Part shown: piece after piece, positions 27,569 through 36,322 of the stretch | Position numbering within the stretch: the first letter of the stretch is position 1 | How the letters are laid out: each line of letters starts with the position of its first letter | NCBI RefSeq assembly: GCF_943193195.1 | Contig: NZ_CALPDG010000009.1 | Coordinates: 1-64,000 of the forward strand | Source of the DNA: Mediterraneibacter agrestimuris | GTDB lineage: Bacteria; Bacillota; Clostridia; Lachnospirales; Lachnospiraceae | Direction of reading: 5' to 3' | DNA length: 64,000 nucleotides | Notes under the pieces: generated by a model | Told to the model about the DNA's origin: nothing | The model's input: only the letters and a program-made list of their open reading frames with translations | Databases searched by the model: none | Made by a program: the position numbers and the translations under genes

Positions 27569-28664
27569 AATAGAAGAGATTACGAGAGAAAATTGGATAT
27601 TGAATACATTTCCAGAGTGGGGGACATGGCTGAATGAGGAGATTGAAGCAGAAGAGGTAAAGCCGGGAACGGTTGCAATGTGGTGGCTTGGATGTACCGG
27701 AATCTGGATCAAAACCCCGCAGGACTGTAATATCAGTATCGATCTTTGGTGCGGCAACGGAAAACGGACACATGGAAACGGAAAGATGGCAGTCGGTCAT
27801 CAGATGGCAAATATGAGCGGAGCACGGATGATGCAGCCGAATCTTCGGGCGGTTCCGTTTGTGCTGGATCCGTTTGCAATTCAAAAAGTGGATGCAGTGC
27901 TGGCAACACATTATCATCAGGACCATATGAGTGCGGAATATGCCTCTCATGTACTCAAGGCCGGACTGACAACAGCAGATGACAATGGAAATGAGATTCC
28001 AGTTCCATTTATCGGACCGAAAAAGTCGGTAGAGACATGGATGAAATGGGGAGTTCCAGAGGAGCGCTGTATGGTTGTGAAGCCGGGAGATACGATCCGG
28101 ATCAAAGATCTGGAAATCGTAGTACTGGATTCTTTCGACCGTACCTGCCTTGTAACAACTGACCGTACAGACGAAAACAGAGAAGAATTGACCGGAGTCT
28201 GCCCAACAGATATGGATGATAAGGCAGTAAATTACCTGATCAAGACACCGGGAGGAAATATTTACCACAGCGGAGATTCTCATTACTCTATTTATTATGC
28301 AAAGCATGGAAAAGACTACGATATTGATATTGCGCTTGGTTCTTACGGCGAAAATCCTCCGGGGATTATGGATAAAATGACATCAGTAGATATTCTCAGA
28401 ATGGCGGAAGCTCTGCGGTGCGAAGTGGTAATTCCGGTACATTATGATGTGTGGACAAATTTTATGGCAGATGTTAATGAAATTAAGGTATTATATGAGA
28501 TGAAGAAAGACCGTCTGGAGTATCAGTTCCATCCATTCTTCTGGGAGGTGGGCGGAAAATATGTTTATCCGACCGATAAGGAAAAGAAAGCATATCATCA
28601 TCGGAGAGGATTTGAAGATTGCTTTGAAGCTCCGCAGAATATACCGTTCCGTTCCTGCATGTAG
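27561..28664 (+). CDS. UlaG-like metallo-beta-lactamase-fold lactonase
   Basis: 367 aa from the ATG at 27561, with AAGGAG nine bases upstream. The metal site [12 protein letters not shown] (H-x-H-x-D-H) and later HSGDSHYS and VIPVHYDVW belong to the UlaG branch of metallo-beta-lactamase folds, whose founder opens L-ascorbate-6-phosphate lactone. In this operon it may hydrolyse a sugar-phosphate lactone made from the kinase product. No ulaA-F transport or decarboxylase genes are nearby, so an ascorbate role is not supported by context. Confidence 0.85.
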   Translation: MSKIEEITRENWILNTFPEWGTWLNEEIEAEEVKPGTVAMWWLGCTGIWIKTPQDCNISIDLWCGNGKRTHGNGKMAVGHQMANMSGARMMQPNLRAVPFVLDPFAIQKVDAVLATHYHQDHMSAEYASHVLKAGLTTADDNGNEIPVPFIGPKKSVETWMKWGVPEERCMVVKPGDTIRIKDLEIVVLDSFDRTCLVTTDRTDENREELTGVCPTDMDDKAVNYLIKTPGGNIYHSGDSHYSIYYAKHGKDYDIDIALGSYGENPPGIMDKMTSVDILRMAEALRCEVVIPVHYDVWTNFMADVNEIKVLYEMKKDRLEYQFHPFFWEVGGKYVYPTDKEKKAYHHRRGFEDCFEAPQNIPFRSCM

Positions 28665-28686
28665 GCGGTAAAGAAGAGAAGAACAG

Positions 28687-28740
28687 GTAACAGTTCAGCG
28701 TAGGGCTTTGCACTTGCTGCAAAGTCCGTAAGAATACGTG
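28687..28740. repeat. GTAAC-family structured repeat, copy 3
   Basis: GTAACAGTTCA (28687-28697) is followed by the hairpin GGCTTTGCA-cttgc-TGCAAAGTCC (28704-28726) and CGTAAGAATA. The hairpin and its flanks match copies at 34335 and 56317, with paired base changes. It lies 32 bp before the next start codon. Confidence 0.55.
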
Positions 28741-28771
28741 ATGGAAAAATAGAACGGAAGAGGAGGAAATA

Positions 28772-29827
28772 GTGAGAGCAGAGAAAAAAGTAATTTCTAA
28801 TCTGACAAAATGTTATTCGATTGCGCCGCTTCATTATCGCAAACAAGATTATTTTCTTGTGGCGGCGGAGAAGACGGACCGTTGTATATTATTTGATTTA
28901 GAAGGAAACGAAATAGATACGGTGTGGGAACAGCCCGGCGGAGTCATGAGCATGGTACAGGTTCCGGGATCAGACGGCGTTTTTCTGGCAACGCATCGAT
29001 TCTATTCACCAAATGATTCCAAGGAGGCGGCAATAGTCCTTGTCAGACCGCCGAAAGAGGATGGGGCAGAATGGAATGTACATACATTGGTTCGCCTGCC
29101 GCATGTTCACCGGTTTGATATTGTAGAGCGGAATGGCATTTATTATCTGATCGCATGTGCGTTGAAGTCGGGACACGAATATAAGGATGACTGGACATCT
29201 CCAGGCAAGGTATATGCGGCTGTTTTACCAGAAGATATGGAAGCATTGAATGAAGATAAGCCGCTGGAATTGAAGGTGATCAAAGATCAGATGCTGAAAA
29301 ATCATGGATATTACCGGATTCGTGAGGATGACTATGATACCAGTGTGATTTCCGCAGAAAACGGTGTGTTCCGTTTTATCCCGCCGGAAAAACCGGATGG
29401 AGAATGGACGATAGAAACTTTGCTTGACACACCTGCAAGCGATGCAGTGCTTGTGGACATGGATGGTGACGGCGAAAAAGAACTGGCAGTGGTCGCACCA
29501 TTTCATGGAGAGCATATTCTTATTTATAAAGAAAGACATGGGAAATTTGAATGTGTTTATTCTTATGAAAAACCGGCAGAATTTTGCCATGCGATATATG
29601 GCGGACCTTTGTGCGGAGAAAATGCACTGGTGGTGGGACATCGAAAGGGAAACAGAGATTTGCTGAAATTCTCTTATGATAAGGCTGAGAAAACATATCG
29701 GTGCGAGGTGATGGATCACGACTGCGGTCCGGCAAATGTCTGGCATTTTGTCCGAAATGGAAAAGATGTGCTTGTGTCGGCAAACCGGGAGACAGACGAA
29801 GTGGCAATGTATGAAGTGATATCTTAA
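28772..29827 (+). CDS. Propeller-like protein with FG-GAP type repeat (unknown)
   Basis: 351 aa from GTG at 28772 with AGGAGG seven bases upstream. No signal peptide. A calcium-loop-like repeat DMDGDGEKELAVVAP near 231-245 and regularly spaced strands (LVAAEKTDR, VFLATHRF, LIACALKSG, LVSANRETDEV) suggest a cytoplasmic beta-propeller. It closes the fucosidase-kinase-lactonase operon and may bind or act on its sugar intermediate, but I cannot name an activity. Confidence 0.7.
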   Translation: MRAEKKVISNLTKCYSIAPLHYRKQDYFLVAAEKTDRCILFDLEGNEIDTVWEQPGGVMSMVQVPGSDGVFLATHRFYSPNDSKEAAIVLVRPPKEDGAEWNVHTLVRLPHVHRFDIVERNGIYYLIACALKSGHEYKDDWTSPGKVYAAVLPEDMEALNEDKPLELKVIKDQMLKNHGYYRIREDDYDTSVISAENGVFRFIPPEKPDGEWTIETLLDTPASDAVLVDMDGDGEKELAVVAPFHGEHILIYKERHGKFECVYSYEKPAEFCHAIYGGPLCGENALVVGHRKGNRDLLKFSYDKAEKTYRCEVMDHDCGPANVWHFVRNGKDVLVSANRETDEVAMYEVIS

Positions 29828-29867
29828 ACAGGCAGCGAAGTGGTGTGGGAAATTCAAACGAAGAAGA

Positions 29868-29918
29868 AAAGAGGGGCATATTTCAGGAAGTTTTCCTGAT
29901 TGCCCCCTCTTTTTCTTT
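29868..29918. terminator. Bidirectional terminator between convergent genes
   Basis: AGAGGGGCA and TTTCAGGAA pair with TTCCTGA and TGCCCCCTCT, with a T-run on the plus strand and A-run (T-run on the minus strand) at the other end. It serves both the propeller gene and hydF. Confidence 0.75.
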
Positions 29919-31176
29919 ATCTCAAAAATTCCAGACTTCTTTTAAGGATTCCATTCATATGTGCAATTGCCGTTCCGTAATTGGTAAGCGGAATATTCTG
30001 GTCTTCAGCGCATTTCAGACGATATTTCATTTCACGTTCGCTGAGCATACAGCCGCCGCAGTGAATGGTCATGCGGTATGGACTTAAATCATCCGGGAAT
30101 TCGGTTCCGCTGGTGAATTCAAATCGAATGTCCTTTCCGGTGTGTTTTCGTACCAGATTCGGCAGCTTTACAGTACCGATATCGTCGCACTGACGATGAT
30201 GGGTGCAGCCTTCGGAAATTAAGATGGTATCTCCGTCTTTTAATCTATCCAGTGCATTTGCTCCTTTTACAACGGTTTCCAGGTTGCCTTTATATCTGGC
30301 GAACAGAATCGAAAAGGAAGTTAGGGGGATTTCCGGCGGTACAACGGCGGAAACCTGTTGAAATACCTGACTGTCGGTAATGACGAGTTTGGTCAGGCTT
30401 CCCAATTTTTGCAGTGTTTCTTTCAACTCCGTATCTTTGACGACAATAGCGGAAGCCTGCGCATCCAGAATGTCCCGTATGGTCTGCTGCTGGGGAAGAA
30501 TCAATCTTCCCTTTGGAGCGGAAGAATCAATGGGGACAACGAGGACAACAAAATCATTTGGGGCAAGCAGGTCGCTGATAATATGACAGTCGTTTTTTGT
30601 GGAGGGCATCTGCTTTGCAACCAATTCCTTTAACTCATAAATGTTTTTTCCTGTTTTTGTACTGACATAGATGCTGTGGCTTTCTGACAGATGAACAGAT
30701 GCAGCTTCATCTGTGAAAGCATCAGGATTTGCAGGAGCAGGCAGTTTCTCGAAAGTGTTTTTGGTAGATTTTTTTTCCGTCAGCAGATCCATCTTATTCC
30801 ATACAATCACATATGGAATCCTCTTCTCTTTGATTCGTTCAAGTATCCTCAGATCTTCTTGTGTCATTCCGGCAGAGGCATCAATCACCAGTACAGCGAT
30901 ATCAGTTTTATTTAACATCTGATAGGCTTTTCGGACTCTCATTTCGCCGAGTTCGCCTTCGTCATCTAGTCCTGGAGTATCAATTAGAACAACAGGACCC
31001 AGCGGAAGCAGCTCCATTGCTTTGAAGACCGGGTCAGTGGTTGTGCCTTTTACATCAGATACGATAGAAAGGTCTTGTCTGGTAATGGCATTGATGATAC
31101 TGGATTTTCCGGCATTTCGTTTTCCAAAGATACCGATATGGAGACGCTCCGCGGATGGGGTATTATTCAAACTCAT
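29917..31176 (-). CDS. hydF: [FeFe]-hydrogenase maturation GTPase HydF
   Basis: 419-aa scaffold GTPase that assembles the two-iron subcluster and delivers it to the hydrogenase. The P-loop is GIFGKRNAGKSSIINA, with switch GTTTDPV and the G3 motif DTPGLDDEG; NKMD gives base specificity. The C-terminal iron-sulfur site uses the conserved Cys/His residues in CTHHRQCDD and HCGGCMLS. It is the last gene of the hydE-hydG-hydF operon and is preceded by a structured repeat ending at its ribosome binding site. Confidence 0.97.
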   Translation of the reverse strand: MSLNNTPSAERLHIGIFGKRNAGKSSIINAITRQDLSIVSDVKGTTTDPVFKAMELLPLGPVVLIDTPGLDDEGELGEMRVRKAYQMLNKTDIAVLVIDASAGMTQEDLRILERIKEKRIPYVIVWNKMDLLTEKKSTKNTFEKLPAPANPDAFTDEAASVHLSESHSIYVSTKTGKNIYELKELVAKQMPSTKNDCHIISDLLAPNDFVVLVVPIDSSAPKGRLILPQQQTIRDILDAQASAIVVKDTELKETLQKLGSLTKLVITDSQVFQQVSAVVPPEIPLTSFSILFARYKGNLETVVKGANALDRLKDGDTILISEGCTHHRQCDDIGTVKLPNLVRKHTGKDIRFEFTSGTEFPDDLSPYRMTIHCGGCMLSEREMKYRLKCAEDQNIPLTNYGTAIAHMNGILKRSLEFLR

Positions 31177-31190
31177 AATAAATTCCTTTC

Positions 31191-31301
31191 GTTATGAGCA
31201 CTTAGCGTGCGTTATTTGCACGCTTACGTGCGATACATGCAGGCGCCGTTAGTGAGGTAATCACGAACTTACCAGCCTGCCCGTTATGAGCATTTGGCGT
31301 G
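31191..31301 (-). repeat. 92-bp-family structured repeat between hydG and hydF (H2)
   Basis: Read on the minus strand, one full unit plus the tail of a preceding unit match the array at 39767. The first helix pairs GCAGGC with GCCTGC (CCGAC with GTCGG in the array); the second pairs GCGTGC with GCACGC (GCGGCT with AGCCGC in the array). It ends CTAAGTGCTCATAAC directly before GAAAGGA of hydF. The hydG stop codon lies in its first bases. Confidence 0.75.
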
Positions 31302-32723
31302 CTAAAACCGGAAATCTCTCCGGTTATTCTGTTCGATCAGGCGCAGATTTTCCAGTACAGCGGCGCGTGCTTTCTCATTTGGTACATTGAGAGCCTCTCT
31401 GGCAATTAATTTATCTCCGATTGCTTTTGTTTCGGGCGACGCATAATCCATCAGATATTCTTTTAGTGTCATCAGTGCATTTGGATGACAGCAGTTTTGA
31501 ATCTGCCCGTTTTTCAGCAGAGTCATGAAGCGGTCGCCGGTACGTCCCTCTCGGTAGCAGGCAGTGCAGAAGCTGGGAATATAGTCCATTTCCATCAGCC
31601 ATTTTACTACTTCGTCCAATGTTCGTGTATCGCTGACATCGAACTGTTCAGAATTTTCATCTTCCGGTTCTGGCATATAGTAGCCGCCGACACTGGTTTT
31701 GGAGCCGCCGCTGATCTGGGAGATGCCGAGACGGAGCGCACGTTCCCGGGTCTCCTGATTTTCTCTTGTGGAAATAATCATACCTGTGTACGGTACGGAA
31801 ATCCGGATGCATGCAATCAATTTTGCAAATGTATCATCGTCGATTCCATTATCAAATTGATTCGGGTCAATATCGTCAGCTTGTTTCAGACGAGGGACGC
31901 TGATGGTATGTGGTCCGACGCCGAAGGCAGCTTCCAGGTGTTCTGCGTGCATTAAAAGTCCTGCAAATTCGTAACGGTATTTATCCAGACCGAACAAAAC
32001 GCCGAGGCCTACATCATCGATACCACCTTCCATTGCGCGGTCCATTGCTTCGGTATGATAATTGTAATCGTGTTTCGGTCCTGTTGGATGAAGCTTAAGA
32101 TAGCTTTCCTTATGATAAGTCTCCTGGAACAAAATGTAAGTTCCGATTCCGGCTTCCTTAAGCAGTCGGTAGTTATCCACTGTTGTTGCTGCGATGTTGA
32201 TGTTGACACGGCGGATGGCGCCGTTTTTGTGTTTAATATCATATATGGTTTTGATACTTTCCAGATAATAATCCATTGTATTGTGAACAGGATCTTCACC
32301 GGCTTCCAGCGCAAGACGTTTGTGCCCCATATCTTGAAGCGCGGTTACTTCGTTCCGAATTTCTTCCTGAGACAGCTTCTTCCGGGCAATGTGTTTGTTT
32401 TTCATATGATAAGGGCAGTATGTGCATCCGTTGATACAGTAGTTGGACAGATACAAGGGTGCAAACATAACGATCCGGTTTCCGTAGAAGTCTTTTTTGA
32501 TCTGTTCTGCCAGCTTGTAAATTCTTTGGTTTTGTTCCTCGTCCTGACAGGCAAGAAGAACAGAAGCCTCCCTGTGGGAAAGTCCCTTGCGTAACGCAGC
32601 CTTTTTGATCAAGGCATCAATCAGTTCCAGATTATTATTATTTTCGTCTGCATAAGCAAGTGTTTCGAGGATTTCCTCGTGGTTGATAAAATCGTCTGCA
32701 TGTTTAGAATAAACATCATACAT
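31302..32723 (-). CDS. hydG: [FeFe]-hydrogenase maturation radical SAM tyrosine lyase HydG
   Basis: 473-aa radical-SAM enzyme that cleaves tyrosine to supply CO and cyanide ligands for the hydrogenase active site. The SAM cluster motif is C-x3-C-x2-C in NYCINGCTYCPYH (about residue 90). The C-terminal region has the second cluster cysteines (CTACYREGRTGD...CCHPNALMTL), which distinguishes HydG from ThiH. SD is AGGAGG. The length agrees with the family. Confidence 0.96.
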   Translation of the reverse strand: MYDVYSKHADDFINHEEILETLAYADENNNNLELIDALIKKAALRKGLSHREASVLLACQDEEQNQRIYKLAEQIKKDFYGNRIVMFAPLYLSNYCINGCTYCPYHMKNKHIARKKLSQEEIRNEVTALQDMGHKRLALEAGEDPVHNTMDYYLESIKTIYDIKHKNGAIRRVNINIAATTVDNYRLLKEAGIGTYILFQETYHKESYLKLHPTGPKHDYNYHTEAMDRAMEGGIDDVGLGVLFGLDKYRYEFAGLLMHAEHLEAAFGVGPHTISVPRLKQADDIDPNQFDNGIDDDTFAKLIACIRISVPYTGMIISTRENQETRERALRLGISQISGGSKTSVGGYYMPEPEDENSEQFDVSDTRTLDEVVKWLMEMDYIPSFCTACYREGRTGDRFMTLLKNGQIQNCCHPNALMTLKEYLMDYASPETKAIGDKLIAREALNVPNEKARAAVLENLRLIEQNNRRDFRF

Positions 32724-32788
32724 GATTTGTGTTCCTCCTCTTTTTTATTAAAAGCAATATGTAAAAATGTGTTAAAGTATAGTCTGAA

Positions 32789-33829
32789 TCAGATATTCAG
32801 TGAATCACCTCTTGATACAACAATGTTATATCCGATCGCCTGCATGGACTGCTGTAAATGTTCTACAGATTCGGCAGCTTCATCTCCGGTACAGATTTTG
32901 TTGTCATAGAGTAAATAATTTTCCCGCACATTTGCAGGCGACAGATTTGGCATGACCACGTTTGCTCCGGCAAGAACGCCGTGTTCCCGTCCGTTCTCTG
33001 CAATGGTGCCGAGGGCTGTCGTGGCAGGCAGCAATACTTTTGGCAGCATGAGCCGGATGGCGCCTAACAGGAACAAGGTCAAACTTAGTGTTCCAGGGGT
33101 CTGGTCTGCAAACGGAGTGTCATGGTGCGGAATAAATGGTCCGATTCCAACCATCTGCGGATTCAATTTTTTGAGAAAGAGCATGTCGTCAGTCAGTGTT
33201 TCTGCCGTCTGTAAAGGGGAACCGACCATGAATCCGGTGCCGACCTGATAGCCAATGTCTTTTAAATCCCAGAGACACTGCTGACGGTGGGCGGCGGATA
33301 ATTCAGAAGGATGGAGCCTTGCATAGTGCGCGTGGTCATAGGTTTCGTGGCGCAGCAGATAGCGGTTGGCTCCGGCGCTGTAGAGCGCTTCATAGCTTTC
33401 ACGGGAACGTTCACCAACAGAAAGGGTGATGGCGCAGTCCGGGAATTCCTGCCGAATGGCAGAAACAATTTCCACTAGCGCGGCATCTGTAAAATGTCCG
33501 TCTTCTCCTCCCTGAAGCACAAAGGTACGGAAACCAAGTTTGTAACCTTTCCGGCAGCAGTTTAAAATACTGTCCTTTGTCAGCCGGTATCGCTGAGCAT
33601 TTCGGTTGCTTCGCCGGATCCCACAGTAGTAGCAGTCGTTCTTACAATAATTGGTGAATTCAATCAGTCCCCGGATGAAAACTTGATTGCCATAGTGCTG
33701 GTTTTGAATTACCCGTGCACGCTCAAATAGATATTGTGCGTCTTCTGGGGTGAAATTTGTGATCAATGTTATCCAATCGCCCCGGGGGAGTGTCTGGTTT
33801 TGCTCCAGCTCGTCGATGAAATCTTTCAT
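32789..33829 (-). CDS. hydE: [FeFe]-hydrogenase maturation radical SAM protein HydE
   Basis: 346-aa radical-SAM enzyme of the biotin-synthase-like group, acting on the iron-cysteine precursor of the hydrogenase H-cluster. The cluster motif is C-x3-C-x2-C in NYCKNDCYYCGIRRSN (about 60-75), followed by VLQGGEDG and GTGFMVGSPLQT. It lies between the TM1266-like gene and hydG. The hydrogenase structural genes are not in the window. Confidence 0.95.
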   Translation of the reverse strand: MKDFIDELEQNQTLPRGDWITLITNFTPEDAQYLFERARVIQNQHYGNQVFIRGLIEFTNYCKNDCYYCGIRRSNRNAQRYRLTKDSILNCCRKGYKLGFRTFVLQGGEDGHFTDAALVEIVSAIRQEFPDCAITLSVGERSRESYEALYSAGANRYLLRHETYDHAHYARLHPSELSAAHRQQCLWDLKDIGYQVGTGFMVGSPLQTAETLTDDMLFLKKLNPQMVGIGPFIPHHDTPFADQTPGTLSLTLFLLGAIRLMLPKVLLPATTALGTIAENGREHGVLAGANVVMPNLSPANVRENYLLYDNKICTGDEAAESVEHLQQSMQAIGYNIVVSRGDSLNI

Positions 33830-33912
33830 AAGAAAAAATCCCTTCTATAATAGATATTAGTTCAATGACAAAAAGCAGTCAAAAAATGACTAGTTTCTAG
33901 TTCTGTTTGAAA

Positions 33913-34167
33913 TTAATCTGTAGGTGTCTTTGCATAGATTGTTTTTGTACTGACGCCGGGCAGCATTCCCAGCTTCCCGGAAAGTGCGTTGATGATATCA
34001 TTAGGCGCGTCCAAGGCAATACTGATGATAGAAATACCCTTTTCGCGGTATGGCAGTCCCATACGTCCGATGATGTGCTGTCCGTATTCACTTAAAATAT
34101 GGTTCAGTTCGTCAACAGATCCACTGTGGTTTATAACAATACCAATAAGCGCGATTCTTTTGTCCAT
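33913..34167 (-). CDS. TM1266-like iron-only hydrogenase system regulator
   Basis: 84 aa from the ATG at 34167, placed eight bases after GGAGG (an ATG at 34182 contains that site). The short alpha/beta protein (IALIGIVINHSGSVDELNHILSEY split across residues 5-28, then IISIALDAPNDIINALSGKLG) fits the ACT-like TM1266 group commonly found with hyd maturation genes. It is the first gene of the operon. Its regulatory role is from annotation practice rather than biochemistry. Confidence 0.85.
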   Translation of the reverse strand: MDKRIALIGIVINHSGSVDELNHILSEYGQHIIGRMGLPYREKGISIISIALDAPNDIINALSGKLGMLPGVSTKTIYAKTPTD

Positions 34168-34182
34168 AAGATTTTCCTCCAA

Positions 34183-34307
34183 GAATAAAAAATACCCTGC
34201 CGTCTGACGGCGCGGGTATCACAAAGAAGAGGGAAGAATCCCTCTGCAAATCTGATATTTGGCGCCTTTTTACGCAGGTATCCGGCAAGAAAAAGACCCT
34301 TTGTAAT
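34183..34307 (-). promoter_or_regulatory. Riboswitch-like leader with terminator before the hyd operon
   Basis: On the minus strand, ATTACAAAG (34307-34299) pairs with CTTTGTGAT (34226-34218) to close a branched region containing AGAGGGA/TCCCTCT. It is followed by a terminator hairpin (ATACCC/GGGTAT with GCCG/CGGC, 34219-34192) and a six-T run. The terminator shares two bases with the closing stem. I do not recognise a known riboswitch class. The 34308-34709 remainder holds repeat copy 4 and otherwise nothing I can support. Confidence 0.55.
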
Positions 34308-34334
34308 CAGAACGTTTTTGTTATTGTTTAATTA

Positions 34335-34443
34335 GGTCTGTGCATTTGCTGCACTGACCGTAAGAAAATATATAGCTACAGGCAAAAATCCATCGACAAA
34401 GGCGATTTTGCATGGATTTTTGCGCATTGCTGTGAACAGTAGC
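34335..34443. repeat. GTAAC-family structured repeat, copy 4
   Basis: GGTCTGTGCA-tttgc-TGCACTGACC (34335-34359) followed by CGTAAGAAAATA, then a perfect 12-bp inverted repeat GCAAAAATCCAT/ATGGATTTTTGC, then GCTGTGAACAGTAGC. It shares its first hairpin with copies 3 and 8 and its end with copy 2. Confidence 0.6.
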
Positions 34444-34709
34444 ACGTTTTATAGATAAAATTGTAGCATGGAGCAAAGAAAAAAGCCAGATGGATTTTGA
34501 AAATATAAGTGGAAATCAAGGTTACCGGAGGAAGAAGATGGCAGGTTGAACGAATGAGAAATCCTTGCGTAATAAAAGAAATGTGCATTTTGATATATAA
34601 AAAGTCTGTATCCTGATCAGAGAAATAAAAATCTCGTAATAATAGACAAAAATTAGAAATAAAATTTGGTTAGTATTACAAGAAATAATTTTCATTTTTT
34701 TACTGGAAT

Positions 34710-35240
34710 TTACAGTATACATTCCATCTGGCAGTCATACGGTTCTTTCTCAACATGCGACTGGCTGTACTCCTTGGCTTCCACGCATCCCATATTTTTA
34801 TAAAATGCCTGACTCTCTATTGCTGAATGAGCTGAAATGTAAAGCTTTTCTGCTGAATGTTCTTTCGCCCAAAATTTTGCTGAATTGAAAAGCACTTTGC
34901 CAATGCCATGTCTTCGCATATCCTCTGAAACATAAATATTTGTTAAATCAAGATATTGCTGTGAGGAACCAAATAGATTGCTTTCAACAGAGACAATTCC
35001 TTTGAGTTGATTTTCGTAAAATGCTGCATAAACAAATCCGCCAGAACGAACCGTCTCCTGTAAATTTAAAATCAATTCATCATATTCATCTTCCGTCCAT
35101 TCATCTATAAAAGGATCATTCTCAATTAACCATTTGCCATTGTGTCTGCGCCAGCATTTTGTGACGGCTTGATGACGGATAAAACTAAGGAATAGTTCCC
35201 TGTTAATTTCATTTTCTGATAGATTTCTATATATAATCAT
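34710..35240 (-). CDS. GNAT-family N-acetyltransferase
   Basis: 176-aa acetyltransferase using acetyl-CoA. The pyrophosphate-binding motif is RRHGIGKVLFNSAKFWA (about 109-125), followed by LYISAHSAIESQAFYKNMGC, typical of motif B. The acceptor is unknown. It is the last gene of a likely operon with the ArsR-type regulator and the ABC exporter, which may mean drug or peptide detoxification, though that is only context. Confidence 0.85.
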   Translation of the reverse strand: MIIYRNLSENEINRELFLSFIRHQAVTKCWRRHNGKWLIENDPFIDEWTEDEYDELILNLQETVRSGGFVYAAFYENQLKGIVSVESNLFGSSQQYLDLTNIYVSEDMRRHGIGKVLFNSAKFWAKEHSAEKLYISAHSAIESQAFYKNMGCVEAKEYSQSHVEKEPYDCQMECIL

Positions 35241-35258
35241 CTTTTAATCATCTTTCTT

Positions 35259-36272
35259 TTATAAAAAAATTTCCTCAAAGCATTTCATAATTTCACTCAA
35301 TGTTTCTCGATTTAATTGATAGTATACCCGCCCATCTTTTTTCTCAACTGTTACCATATGGTTAGTGAGAAGCATACTCATATGATGTGAAGCCGTTGCG
35401 GGTGTTAAGTGAAGTTCCTCTGCAATTTCCAGATTGTATCTCCCATGAGATTTTAACAGGCATAAAATTTCAAACTTGCTTTTATCACCCAGAAGTTTCA
35501 AAATTTGCGGAAGCATTTTTTTTGCGCTTTCCATGTTTTTCTGATACAAATCCAGTTTATCTGCCAGAATACCCTGGAAAATTATGGTGGGCGTAATCCA
35601 TTCTATAAGTGGAAGCACTGCTGACAAATAGACTTTTTTTGTCCCAGGGTGGAATTCAGATACAAGATTGCGCAGGACATCTGAAATGTCTGATGGTGTT
35701 TCAGAAACCATTTTTTCTAATTGCCCTTTATTTTTCTGAAAGGATATATCAAAGGCAGAACGATTTTTTTTATAAATCTTAAACAGCTCTTGGAATTTTT
35801 CAACAGGATTGCTGATCAACTCCAAAAGCCGCCATTTGGTATCTTCAGAATATTCTGAAGACTGAAGCAGCAGGAACCAGTTCTCTAATGAGGTTAAGTT
35901 TGGAATAGCTTCTGTTTTTTCTTCCATTAGGAAAGTGGTCGTTACAGAAAGTATATGCCGCTGTTCCAAATAATCTGGCTCTGGTTTAGATTCAAAAAGC
36001 TCTATTGCTATAGCCAAAACCGTTAGAAAAAATTCTGTATTATATCCAAAGAAAAAAGTTTCTTCTTCGTTCAAAGAATAAGATTCCTCAAATACTTGCA
36101 CATAGTTTTCTAAATAAGAAAGATACTGCTTATAAAACTGATTTCCATCAATGTTCATTTCGTTTAAAGAAGTCAGCATATCTGCTTTCACAACTTCAAA
36201 ATTTTTTGCCATGTAGATAAGTCCCAATGTCTCCAAAAAAGGATGGAGATTTTTAATATCTTTATTTTCCAT
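35259..36272 (-). CDS. ArsR-type winged-helix regulator with long N-terminal domain
   Basis: 337 aa, much longer than a minimal ArsR protein. The DNA-binding domain is at the C-terminus (LLGDKSKFEILCLLKSHG, IAEELHLTPATASHHMSML, then the wing KKDGRVYYQL). The first 240 residues are helical and acidic with no recognisable motif and may sense the inducer. It lies 50 bp downstream of the ABC exporter gene and probably regulates it. Confidence 0.85.
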   Translation of the reverse strand: MENKDIKNLHPFLETLGLIYMAKNFEVVKADMLTSLNEMNIDGNQFYKQYLSYLENYVQVFEESYSLNEEETFFFGYNTEFFLTVLAIAIELFESKPEPDYLEQRHILSVTTTFLMEEKTEAIPNLTSLENWFLLLQSSEYSEDTKWRLLELISNPVEKFQELFKIYKKNRSAFDISFQKNKGQLEKMVSETPSDISDVLRNLVSEFHPGTKKVYLSAVLPLIEWITPTIIFQGILADKLDLYQKNMESAKKMLPQILKLLGDKSKFEILCLLKSHGRYNLEIAEELHLTPATASHHMSMLLTNHMVTVEKKDGRVYYQLNRETLSEIMKCFEEIFL

Positions 36273-36322
36273 TTTATAAGCCTCCGTGCATACGATGTGG
36301 TTATAATCGGTATCACATATTT

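Noticed and set aside
31191-31301. Insertion sequence between hydG and hydF
   Set aside because: It is only about 110 bp, has no transposase and no terminal target duplication, and belongs to the structured repeat family.
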